Positions 20,095-30,729 of a stretch of 64,000 nt of DNA are shown here, one piece after another. This DNA comes from Amblyomma americanum (lineage: Eukaryota > Arthropoda > Arachnida > Ixodida > Ixodidae). The notes below the pieces were generated by a model, which made no database searches, was not told where the DNA came from, and worked only from the letters and a program-made list of their open reading frames with translations. How positions within the stretch are numbered: the stretch's first letter is position 1; each line of letters starts with the position of its first letter. Position numbers and translations under genes: made by a program. The stretch lies in the NCBI RefSeq assembly GCF_052857255.1, contig NC_135506.1, positions 77,794,324 to 77,858,323 of the forward strand, in the 5' to 3' direction.

Positions 20095-20470
20095 ACTATA
20101 GAAGGCGGAGTCCCTCATTCCGGGACCCCGTTGGTCCTGACTGCTGCGCAGGTCCGCCGAACCAGGGCCTGTTTGGCCCATAGTTCCTGGCAGCCGAGCA
20201 GAGTCGCCTCCTAGACCTCTCGGGTAGGGGAAGGGGTGATGAGGGGAGAGAAGGATTTTGCCTGCATGCCCAAACCACGTGAAATGTGTCGGCCACCTCC
20301 CCACCAGGCACAAAATCCTCAACTGCACGCCAAAATTCAGGCGCTATTAACGGCTCGGTGCTCCCCGCCCACTGCCCAGTTACCCCCGGAACCGATACAA
20401 GTGCCGGCGGACCCGACACCCCATAGCTCTGACGTGCGTTTCACCGCCCTCAAAAATGCCCTCGCCCAGT
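20095..20470 (-). pseudogene. LINE ORF2 C-terminal tail remnant
   Basis: The minus-strand frame contains FHVVWACRQNPSLPSSPLPL and a following basic tail, similar to the end of tick RNase H-bearing LINEs (zinc-finger-like -H-VWAC-, then a short helix and stop). The same type of tail is seen at 26815-27130. No upstream domains are attached. Confidence 0.5.
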
Positions 20471-20476
20471 TATCGA

Positions 20477-20669
20477 CTGGTGGTGGTAAAAGTGTTTTAT
20501 GAATAAAATAATAGTAAAAATGAAGGAAAAGGTTTTTGCTAGCCCCAGCATCTGCCATCGATACTGAAGTACCTGAGCTGGGGCAGCGCAAATAAAGGAT
20601 AACAGGCAGAATGGAGAAATGAAATGAAGGAGGTGGGGGGACAGGAAGAGAGGATAGGGGAGAAGTAAT
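20477..20669 (-). mobile_element. Truncated LINE 3' end, cut by Harbinger
   Basis: Reverse copy of the 14-17.9 kb LINE 3' UTR (TTTTTGCTAGCCCCAGCATC, CTGAGCTGGGGCAGCGCAAA, AGGGGAGAAGTAAT). It stops exactly where the Harbinger terminal repeat begins. Confidence 0.8.
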
Positions 20670-21125
20670 AGAGACTTTTAGCTGAGCGTGTTTACGTTCC
20701 GCGCCGCTGGTAGTTCCCCAGCGGAGCACCAGCGGAATGTAGCGCGAGGAAAGAGTTATAGCGCAGCGTCTAAAACGCCCGAATGAGCGGAGCACGGAGC
20801 AGCGCGGAGTGCTGTGCAGCTCCACCTATCGGTAAAAAGCGGAGTTACGCTGAAAAGAATATGAATCGCGCTTGAATTTTCTGTACTAAAGTTGTAAATA
20901 AAGGCATTTTTCGTGTTTATGATATATATTTAAACATTAGAGGTCGTTATTATTCAACTTAAAGTACGTCATCTTAAAAAAAAAACATTTGGCGCTGTGA
21001 CGGTCAAGTCAAGGCGAAGCCCCAGGCCGCAAGCTGTTTTTTGGTGCGCTTTGTGTAATCCAGGGCGAGTTCGCGAGTTACGACCGCATTTTGCCTCCGC
21101 CACAGCTATATGGTAAATTCTAGAG

Positions 21126-22447
21126 ATGCCGAAGAGCATACTCCAAGACCCGCTGCTCTTGTCACAGCTAAAGTGGTCAGAGATAGAAGATCTGCTGTGT
21201 CTTGAAGTGTTTGGTGAAACGCGACGTGACCCACTCTCTGTGCGCGGGCTTCTGAACATTTACGATATCGACAGTGGTGTGTTCAAGACGCATTTCAGAT
21301 TTGAGAAGCATGACTTGCATAGGCTGCAGAGGGCCTTATTAATACCTGAAGCTGTGGTAACTCCATAGAGGGTGGCAGTTCCCGGGGACGAGGCCCTGTG
21401 CATAACCCTGCGACGGCTTGCATATCCGATCCGGCTCTGCGATCTTGAAGACCTTTTTAGGCGACACAGCTAAACCCTATCGTCTGTGACCAACGCAGTT
21501 CTCGGGCACATTGAAACGCGGTTTTTTCATTTGTTAGACGACCTGAGCAACCATGCCTGGTTGAACCTGGACTCGCTGGAAACGTTCTCTCAGGTAAGCC
21601 GTAAATAGGATAAGAGTTTTGCGAGTCGATATTTCTCACATTTTCATTCTTTTTTCAGGCAATTCACAAAAAAGGAGCCCCGCTTAAAAACCGCGGGGCG
21701 TTCATAGACGGCACGGCGCGGGCGATATGCCGACCATCAAGGAACCAAACGGTTTATTTTAGTGGCCACAAACGCGTCCACGCCCTGAAATACCAGTCAG
21801 TAATGTGCCCAAATGGGATTATCTGTCAGTTAAACGGATCGTATCCCAGAAGCAAACATGATGCTGGTAAGTAACTGGCAAGCACAGCCGCCACAACAAA
21901 GCGTTGATTATCATTATTTCTTCACTATGCCTGGTGCTTAGAAACAGGTAAGGTCGAACGTTGTCTCATTATACAATTTATTTTCCTTCTTGCAGGTAAC
22001 TTCGGAAACAGCAAAGCATATGCAAAGTTGGAAAAGCTTGTTCAGGGGCGCAACTACGTCATCTACGGGGACCCTGCCTACCCTTTGCGGCCCCTTCTGC
22101 TGAAGCCCTATGGCGGTGGTTCCTTGACCCCTGAGCAGCAAGCATTCAACAAAGCTATGAGCAGCGTGAGGCAGGCAGTGGAATGGGGCTTCGGTAAAAT
22201 TGCGAGACTTTTTGCCTTTCTAGACTTCAAAAAAAATCAGAAGCTTTACCTCCAGAACCTGCCACGCATATACAAAAGCAAGTGCACTTCTGGCGAACTG
22301 CCATACCTGTTTGTACAGCGCCCAAATTTCTCAGTATTTTGGCCTTGCGCCACCACCTCTAGAGGATTACCTTGCCCCTCGAGAGTGCTTCATAACACCA
22401 CGCCATTGCGAAAACGAAGAGTTTATTTCATAACTGTGGAAATATAA
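21126..22447 (+). pseudogene. Harbinger DDE transposase, three exons
   Basis: Exons 21126-21593, 21659-21866 and 21996-22447 have clean GTAAG donors and T-rich CAG acceptors and join in frame (375 codons). The DDE_Tnp_4 fold is recognised by Asp in FIDGTARAICRPS, Asp in IYGDPAYPLRPLLLKP and Glu in RQAVEWGFGKI, so the catalytic triad is kept. Two in-frame stops lie in exon 1: after LLIPEAVVTP at about 21366 and after LEDLFRRHS at about 21471. The enzyme would cut the element at its terminal repeats together with the Myb-like partner. Start chosen at the first ATG in frame before the conserved N-terminal region. Confidence 0.88.
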
Positions 22448-22558
22448 ATCACGATGACAATTATTTGGTTATGGATATTATTGATGTTGTGCATTTAGAA
22501 TACTAGCCAGTTTTTTGTTTTGGTCATCGAACATTTTTTGTAATTGCTCAAAGAATGT

Positions 22559-25500
22559 CTACTGGTTTGCTTCCCGAGAGGATGATTCTAATTGAAGTTT
22601 TTTTTCTTCGAGCTCCAACTTGCGTTCTTCTAAAGCAAGCCGGCGCTCCTCGTTTTCCACTTTCCTCCTCTCAATTGCCAGCTCCTTATTGCGGAGGTGA
22701 AATTCATTTGTCTCCCTCATTGTGAGCAGCTGGAGCCCCATGCTTTGTAGTCCTCGAATTCCTGAAAAGTTAGACAAGCAAGGCAATTTCGGCCGTTAGT
22801 TCAAGCGAGTTCATGCACTGTGTGATTGCTGTGTAGTATTATGCCACAGGACAAGCACAGATCCTGTGATAAAGCATAACTACTCTCAAACCAGCTTCTT
22901 GTCATGCAGTTCGTATTCGACTGATTATGTGTTCTATGGTTTACAGGCATGTATTTATGTGACACCTAGGTTTTAGGTTAGTGTTTTCGTGCCTAACATA
23001 CCTTGATAAAGAAAGTTTGTTCCTGTGCATTTATTCGATATTTTTATATCTATTCATGAAAGAGATGGGATTTGTTTCCAATTTTGTTAAGCATTCGTGT
23101 GATAAAGAAACATTTGGGTCATGAACTGCTGCGCCATGGCAAAATGTGTTTTGATTTCTGCATTCTGTCTTCCTACTCAGGCAAGGTTCTTACTGTTCAT
23201 TTCATATTTGTGGTTTGTATGCATATGTTTTAAAGGTGTCAGGAATGAGTCTCAATACATAATCATGGTTTCGTTATAGCCATGAGCAATTATTTGTACT
23301 GTAGGGTTAAACGAAGATGGCTCTAGTTCAACTTCCGCAAATCAACGGACAAAGCTGCCCAAACCCTACGCATGTCAACATTTACCTGTGTACACTTATA
23401 ATGCATTCCTGAACACCATTTCGCTCCGTGTGTACTGTACGTGATAAATAAACATTCCTAAAGAACTTGCCTTTACCCATGGCCGGCAGAATCTGTTGCC
23501 TAGTTGCAGGCTGGTGCTGATCGTTGTCGATTGATGATGGTGCTGAGGGAGGATGCTATTGTTGTGCTGACATGACTTGGCTCTGCTGCTGCTGGCCACC
23601 ATCCATCCGGTCCCGCTCATTGTCACTGGTAGCTGCAGATGGTCCCAGCACAAGCTCCTCATCGTAAACGCTGAGAAACAGCTGGGCTGCTGGCAATCCT
23701 GTTTATAATGAATGAAAAAAGGAGGAGGCGAAATCATACAAGCAGGGTTGCCAGATTGGGCTACTGTTCCTCCGAGTTGGCATTGAAATTTTACATTTGT
23801 CTATGCGGCTATTTTTGAAATACATTTTTTGCTGTGCCCATGTCAATATAATTTGTTTTGTAATAAATATTCTGAATGTTTTCGTACACCCTTTCTCTAC
23901 TTTGTGCCAGTGTTCGAAACTGTTTTCTCCGTTGGAGCCCTGTTAGCGGATTGCAAACGATACTAAATGTTGTGTTGGCGTCGGGATATACTGGGCAAGT
24001 GTCCTGTATTGGCGGCCCAACAGCCTGTAGACAAAAATGAAGGTAGAACATGCGTGCTTCTAAAGTGTGTGTACATCGTTTTCTAGAGCTTGTCTGTCAT
24101 CAGGCGGTCAATGTGCTACCTCCACACTGCCTTGGCTGCTATTCTAAGGCAAGAATTCATGTGTACGAAACGTTCAAGTGGATTACACATTCTCCAAAAG
24201 GGCAAGAGAAGGGGGCAATGTCCCTCATTATCATTTCGGACATACCCCAAGGTGATGGTGGCACATCTTGTGAGTGCCATCTTGTCGCACAGAGACCTAC
24301 CAGACTCAGTGTGACATGATGGATCAGCGTTGCACCTGCCTTGCATTGAATCATGAATCAGTGGGCTGCACCGAAAGCCCACTCTGAAGCAATGAAAAGT
24401 AAAAAACGCTGCAAGGCAGCAAGAGTGCATATTAAGCGGTATGTACACTGATGAGCAAAATCTACTTTTTGTTCCACTTATCGGTAAATTTGAGCGAATG
24501 AACAAGCTCATTCAAGGCGAGGCCCTGGCCCCTGTCCGGCTAAAGGAGAAATTCATCTCTTTTGTGAAAAACTTAGTGGTAAAAATTTGAATACCTGCAC
24601 CTACGCAGGACAACTGAGCGAAATGGGAGCAGCACATACATATTAAATTTCAGTGCATGGGAATTCTTTTCTTAACAGCCTCGAAACGTCTCTCAGCTTC
24701 TCTAACAAAGATTTTCTGTTGGATAGGCACCACAACTTTATTTTTGTGCGCACTAAAGAGGTTACCCTAGCCTAAAGCTTTGGAGCAACCTGCGCCTTCC
24801 TGGATAAAAAACGCAAAGTACTCATTGATTTTTATCTGGCACTCAGTGCTTTTATAACTACAAATTGAATATATGCAATACAATCCGATGATTGCCAGCC
24901 ATAAATGAAATTCGACGATCTGGCATAGCCTTCCCGGTTCAAAATGAATTCTGGGTAAGCTTGAGAAATGTATAAAATGTTGCCGGCAAGCTGACGTTCC
25001 CAATGATGTCTGAGCTGGCACTCTGTTGTCATTCACTTAAGAAACGTCACCGTCGAACGAATGTTAAGCTAGGTCTCTGTCACTAAAACGTCCTGACAAA
25101 GTGCCTAACTAGATTTTACAAGCACTCCTTCACGTGAAGTTTGGCTTGGCCAGCAATGGAGGCTGCTACAAGGATTTTAAACCGGACATGAATTTTTGTC
25201 CCGTTTCAGCTGTAACATTTCCTATGGGCCAAGCAGTTAGACTTCGAAATCAGCTCATGATGCCCCAGATCCTTCTATAACCTAATTTGTTTTGTCTGTT
25301 GTGCTAGAATTAGGCAACTCTGTATACAAGTCGCGCTAACATATTCTTAACCTATCACTAGGTACGATAAAAAGCTCAGCCCACTGGCATGCAACTGTCA
25401 GCTCCGCTATCATTTGATTCAGTCCGCAAAGAGTGGGCGCGCAGCAGCCTGTGATACACCTCTGTGCACAGTCATGCGGTGAACTCTCCCCCACTCCTCC

Positions 25501-26565
25501 CGAGAGGCTGAGAGAAAGAGAAAACAAGCTAGAACACTGACAAATACATGAAAACTCGAGTGTTTCATGTGTGCACACATGGGATACTTGTAGGAAGCCC
25601 AGTACACGAGCTTACGGGCCGTGCATGCGGCTTTAGAGTTATCCGGTCGAAATAGAAAAGACAAGAAGGCGAACTTAGATGCAGGCATGACAAAAACTTA
25701 CCCAGTACACGAGCTTACGGGCCGTGCATGCGGCTTTAGAGTTATCCGGTCGAAATAGAAAAGACAAGAGGGCGAACTTAGATGCAGGCATGACAAAAAC
25801 TTACCGTCGTTCTCACCAGCTACGCAAATTTGCGAAGCTGGCGCGGCCGAATAGGAGCCGTCGCCAGCAAGTTCTTCTCTAACTGGCTCGCACCTCGTCG
25901 TTCCTGAGCTGCCCTACTAGTCCTTGAGGCGTCATGAGCCGTTCCTGGCTTCTTCCAACGCACTGCGCAGCCTGCACTCCTTGGGGCAATCCTTGGCTCG
26001 TACTGCACAGCCCGCGCGTAGTCGGAGAGGTCCTGAAGAATTTGCTCCTTTTCAGTGTACTGCTCTTCGGTCCCCGATCTGAATAGGCCAGAAAATGCAC
26101 GTCACATAAACATGTGCGCCAGAGCTGCAGAGAGAACAAACAAAAGCACAATAACTTTTTGAGATTCTTCGCGCCTTGCCGCCTCCAGTAGCCGATGAGA
26201 AGATCTACGCGATCTTTTATTCCGCGAAGCGTTAGCTCTCGGCCTACCGCCCGGTTAACGCTCGCGAGGACGCTCACCCACTTGAGCTCGTCCCCGAATG
26301 ACCCTGTCGCGGCCAATTCCCGCAGAAGGCAAAGATCTTCTTGCGTGCTAAAACATTTGCGCGGCTTCTTTGCTTGCAGTCGTGCTTGCGCCGCGTCCGT
26401 GCTCGATGAAGCCGACGCAGCAACGTCCGCACGGGAGGCCGCCATGTTAGTGCTCGACGACGCTCGCTCGCTCGCACTCGCTGGGCGATCTCCGCTGGAA
26501 AGACGAGATGAGCGGGCGAGCGCGCAGCGCCGTAAACCCGCTGGCCGCCTGAGCGTTCTGCGCAT
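22559..26565 (-). pseudogene. Harbinger Myb/SANT-like DNA-binding partner, multi-exon
   Basis: Exon 1 (about 26565 or 26446 down to 26156) encodes a Myb/SANT-like domain: KPRKCFSTQEDLCLLRELAA ... VNRAVGRELTLRGIKDRVD. Exon 2 starts at 26078 and joins in frame as KSGTEEQYTEKEQILQDL, typical of this family; the intron donor is a weak GTTATT. An acidic/Gln-rich exon (23698-23477) and a coiled-coil last exon (22761-22559; RKVENEERRLALEERKLELE) also agree in phase with each other. The acidic exon has one in-frame TAG and exon 2 meets a TAG before its likely donor at 25805. The link between exon 2 and the acidic exon is unresolved. The protein normally carries the transposase to the element ends and the nucleus. 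Confidence 0.8.
25598..25803. repeat. 103-bp tandem duplication spanning a splice donor
   Basis: Copies at 25598-25700 and 25701-25803 differ at very few positions (AAGAAGGCG against AAGAGGGCG). On the minus strand each copy begins with the GTAAGTTTTTGTCATGCC donor that follows exon 2 of the Myb-like gene, so the donor is duplicated. Confidence 0.95.
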
Positions 26566-26632
26566 GCGCACTGGCGCCCTCTCTCGTCCGCTCCTCTCCG
26601 CTGGCCGCTGGCCCGCTCTGCTAAAAGTCTCT

Positions 26633-26808
26633 AATTTCGACCTCCTGGCGATCTTTAACTTCCACTGACATTATACAGCAGACGGGTACCTTAGGAACTC
26701 CGGATCAGCAGCCTAGCTCGCTAACCACTCAGCCACCACGGCAGGTATGCGCAGTATCTGTCTCGTATCGGCGGGCACCTGAACCCCGCCGTCAGGGAAC
26801 GGAGGAGA
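26633..26808 (-). mobile_element. SINE fragments flanking Harbinger
   Basis: 26633-26742 is a reverse SINE body and head with a deletion (TTTCGACCTCCTGGCGATC, CACTCAGCCACCACGGC). 26743-26808 is a separate SINE 3' fragment (GCGCAGTATCTGTCTCGTAT). The Harbinger inserted at AATTTCGACC within the first one. Confidence 0.75.
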
Positions 26809-26814
26809 AAACCT

Positions 26815-27130
26815 TAATTGTTGCACTGTATTAAATTGGGAATGGGAGGTGGGGATCGTTGTTGCGCTTGGTGGCAGTTCCTATTCCGGGACCCCATTGG
26901 CCGCGCTGCTGCCCGTGCTGTCTGGTCCAGGGCTCGCTGGGCCTCCAGGTACGAGCTGGACAGGGTCGCCTCGCAGCCCTCCCTTGTTGACTGACTTATC
27001 ACAGTTGTATGTGTACTGCACTGACAGGCCCATAAATGTGGTCAGCATACTGCCCGCAGAAATTTCACCTGCCCGTGAATGTAGGGTCCATGTGTTCTAT
27101 TATGACGGTATTTAAGAAAGGCCTGGTTTG
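26815..27130 (-). pseudogene. LINE ORF2 C-terminal tail remnant
   Basis: The minus-strand frame EGCEATLSSSYLEAQRALDQ followed by ARAAARPMGSRNRN matches the short helical tail that ends tick LINE ORF2 proteins. The upstream part is degraded. Related to the copy at 20095. Confidence 0.5.
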
Positions 27131-27204
27131 TAGCCGTGTTTGTAGGGGTGTGCTACAAGCAGACGAAACCGTAGACACCTGTACACCACGCAAAACACTC
27201 ATGA

Positions 27205-27370
27205 GACATGGAATATTGAGCGACCCGAAAGGCGCGGGTTTGATTCCGACTTCGGCGGTCGAATTGCGTTGGAGGCGAAATTCTAGAGGCCTGTCAGCTG
27301 GCGATTTCAGTGCATGTTAAAGAACCCCAGGCGTTCCAAAATATCTGGAGCCCTTCACTCAGTAGCCTCC
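27205..27370 (+). mobile_element. Divergent tRNA-derived SINE of a second subfamily
   Basis: Box B-like GGTTTGATTCCGACTTCGGC, then GAATTGCGTTGGAGGCGAAA and TTCAGTGCATGTTAAAGAAC and GGAGCCCTTCACT. The same plan as the main SINE, but with many differences and no TAA tail. Confidence 0.65.
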
Positions 27371-27474
27371 GGCCGACTGCTTCTTTTTGGTGTAGGCTTT
27401 TATGGGAAGGCGGATATTTGAGTCGTGTTCCCCCTATGATAGTTTAGTTCCTAGGGCGCAGAGCTTCGTACAGG

Positions 27475-30290
27475 AGGAGGAGGAAAAACATTTATTCAGA
27501 GCACAAAAACTGGGTGGGTTCAGTACGAGAACTCATTGGTCGTCATCGTAATCCGGCCCCCCTCAACCAGCGATTTCTGGACGAGTGGGCTGTGGCTATG
27601 AAGGGTTGCCTCCCAGCGCTCATGTATCGTATCGGGATTGCTGTCCAAGTCTGTGTTTTCTTGACATTCCCAAACCGTGTGAAAGAGTGTGCCAACTGCT
27701 CCAAAGAAGGGGCAGGACGAATGGTAGGTTTATGGGTACCATTTACTCATTAAGTAAGGATTGGGCAGAGTATTAGTTTGTAGTCGCCTGATTATGTGCT
27801 CTTCATATTTACTGATGGTTTTGTGAGGAAGAGGATATTTCCTTCTTGTGATCTTATAGTACTCCGTAATTTCTGCGTAGCTTAGTAAGGGTGAGGGGTT
27901 GTCAACTATGTCAGAGAGAGGCTGCGTGCCAGATGCTCGGAGGAGGAGAGCTCGAGCAGCTGTGTTGGCCGCCTCATTGCCCGTCGTTGAGAGGTGCCCT
28001 GGCGTCCAGAAGATCTGGATGTTGGAAGGATTATCCACCGCTTGGATAAGGCTGCTTGCAATAATATCCCCCCGGGGTGAAACTGCTGCAATTGCCGCGA
28101 CTCCGTTAACGGGTCCAGCCGCATCGACGTAGATCGTGTCCTTGTTTCCATCCCAGCTCTTAGAGAGGTGTCTAGCTCTGGCTAGTCTCCGTCCTCTGTT
28201 ATATTCCTCATCCATGCGTTTTGGTATGGGGTGAGTCGTAATGTGTGATCTCATCTCCATGGGCATGTCGATCTTGTCAGCGACTTCCCGGGGTGAACTG
28301 ATTCTCAGCTTCTGTAATATTTTCCTGCCAGGCTTAGATGTTGTGAGCCTGACAATTTGATTTACACGGTGGGCCTCTATTAGTTCGTCGATGGTGTTAT
28401 GGATCCCCAGCTGTAGTAAGCGCTAAGTGGATGTGCATAAAGGGAGTCCCAGCGCCGTCTTAACTGCCTTTCGAGTAATAACATCTAGTTGGTCTTTCTC
28501 CTTTTTGCTTAGTCGTAAGTACGGGGTGGCGTATGTTAGTTTAGAGAGAATGAAAGCCTGAACTAATCTTAGGGCCTCCTTCTCTCTTAGCCTATTTCTT
28601 TTCTTGATTACCCGGCATAGCATTCTAGAGACTTGTTCGGAATAGGCTTGGAGCTGTCTGATTGTAGTGGTGTTAGTGTTGCCGCTGGGTATGATGGCTC
28701 CCAGGTTCTTGATCTCTTTCTTGATCGGAATGCTCATATCCTGGACCGTAATGGCGACAGAGGGAGTGGACGGCAAAAGCCCCGTATTCTGCCTGTTGCC
28801 ACGGTCGATCAGGAGTAACTCTGATTTCTCGGGAAAGGACGTTAACCCATGCCTCGCCGCATGCTGGCACACGACATTCGCTGCTTCCTGAAGCCGGCCT
28901 TGAATTTCCCCTTCATTACCGCTGCAACACCAGATCGTAATGTCGTCGGCGTATATAGCGTGCTCAATTCCTTGGATGCGGTCTAGCTTCTCTGGTAGCC
29001 CACGCATGGCCAGGTTGAAGAGAAGCGGAGACAAGACCGCTCCCTGCGGGGTGCCCTTGGAACCTAGATTGAACGGAGAGGAGGTCCGGTCACCAATACT
29101 TATTCACGCTTTTCTATTAGAAAGTCCCTCACGTAATTAAACGTGCGGTCACCACAGTTGATGCTGTTAAGGTCATGCAGTATTCCCTGGTGGTTGACAT
29201 TGTCAAATGCCCCTTTTAAATCGAGCGCTAGGATGGCCTTGACCTGACATCTGCCGGGGTTGTCCAGAATATCCTCTCTGATACGGAGGAGAGTATCCTG
29301 TGTAGACAGCTTTTCTGTAAACCCGTACAGCGTGTCAGGGAGGATATCAGTCTTCCCCAGGAATCGTTTCAGTCGGGCGTTCACGACCCTATCGAACAGT
29401 TTACCCAGACACGACGTCAGGGAGATCGGTCGTAAATGATCAATATCGCATGGCTTATTGGGCTTGGGAATAAATCGCACTAAAGCCAATTTCCAGGAGT
29501 CGGGGATCTGGCCCTTGTGCCAGCACTGCGTGTTGAAGTATTTCACTAATTTTCTTAAAGAGATGTCATCCATATTAAAGAGCATCTTGGTGTTTATCTC
29601 GTCCGGTCCAGGAGCGGTGTTCTTAGGCATAACGTCAAGCTCCGCTCTCAGTTCCTCAACCGGTACGTCTTGGTGCATCTCTTCATTGGGTGCACCGGTG
29701 TACGCAGGGAGAGGGTACGAGGATCCCAGATCGAGGAATTTCCGTGCAAGTTCTGCGATGAGGGCTTCGTTGTCCCCTTTATAGCTGTGCAAGGCGTTAC
29801 AGAGCTTGTCTGTTTGCTCTTTCCGGTTTGAGTTCGGCTCGATAAGGGATCTGAGGAGTCCCCATGCTTTAGCCGTGCCCATTCTACCGTTGAGCTCATC
29901 ACACAGCTTGAGCCAGTTTTGGTTAGCGAGGTTATGTGCGTAGTCATCCGCTTCTTTGGTGAGTTCTGCAATCTTGGTCTTCAGCTTGCGATTTAACTTT
30001 TGCCTTTTCCACCTCCTTGTCAGAGATCTCCTGGCTTCCCACAGATGTAACAGGTGCGGGTCAACTGCCGGAGTTTCCTCCGTGGTGTTCGCTGTCGTAG
30101 AGTTCCTGGCGACGGTTTTCATCTCCAGCGCTGTCCATGCCTCAATATCTGTGATATCTTCGTCCGGGAGTCGTGCGAGACGACAGGAGACGATAGGAGC
30201 TTCGTAGACCACGAGCCGGAACGGAAACCGGTGGTCCCAACGCCTGATCGGTAGGCCTCGGGAACGAACGACTAATCCAAGAGCCACCTC
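27475..30290 (-). pseudogene. LINE ORF2 (RT, RNase H, zinc finger), 5'-truncated
   Basis: One long decayed ORF2 on the minus strand. 30287-29100 holds the end of the endonuclease region, the linker and the RT fingers (KNTAPGPDEINTKMLF, LALDLKGAFDNVNHQGIL). 29034-28423 holds GTPQGAVLSPLLFNLAM and intact IYADDITIW. 28422-27730 holds a shortened RNase H (IYVDAAGPVNG, IFWTPGHLSTTGNEAAN; the middle with Glu and the second Asp is deleted). CPFFGAVGTLFHTVWEC follows near 27700. Only one base is missing at about 29090 (frameshift before the PQG box) and one TAG at 28423-28425 breaks the frame, so decay is modest. Confidence 0.9.
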
Positions 30291-30729
30291 GCATCACTGC
30301 CGCCTAGAACACTGTTTTGTTCTCGTGACTGAAGGAAGAATAGAAAGTCTGCCATGCCCACTGGCTCGTGCTGAGAAACAATCGCTGGCACGTGCAAACA
30401 GAGAGGATTTGAGAGAGACGCGCGAAGCCGGAACACTGACGTCGTTGTTGTTGTTAGCCTATCAAAAGATGGCACAACATTCTGACCAAAGCTTCAGTTA
30501 ATTCTTCTTCTACTTCTTCAACCCAGGTATATAGCACATACACACGCGGGGGGATTGGCCAAGGTATAGCTGAATATACAAAGAAGTTTCCATGAAAGAT
30601 GATGACAAAAATGTAGCAGCAATCGTGAATTTTGAAAAATCAATGAATAAAAACAAGAGAACAAAATTGACAGTTAAATAACAGACAGCATTTTGGTGAA
30701 AAAGAAGAGCTCGTAGAACTTTAAAAGAA

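Larger units (their letters stand above)
20670..26632. mobile_element. PIF/Harbinger DNA transposon, complete but mutated
   Basis: Terminal inverted repeats AGAGACTTTTAGCTGAGCG (left, 20670-20688) and its reverse complement with one mismatch at 26614-26632. A 3-bp target duplication AAT lies on each side (20667-20669 and 26633-26635), as expected for Harbinger. Inside are a three-exon DDE transposase on the plus strand and a multi-exon Myb/SANT-like gene on the minus strand, the two-gene layout of autonomous Harbingers. Both genes carry in-frame stops, so this copy is probably inactive. Length is about 5.96 kb. Confidence 0.9.

Noticed and set aside
25820..26008. Separate 62-codon gene on the minus strand
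   Set aside because: It is exon 2 of the Harbinger Myb-like gene read on its own.
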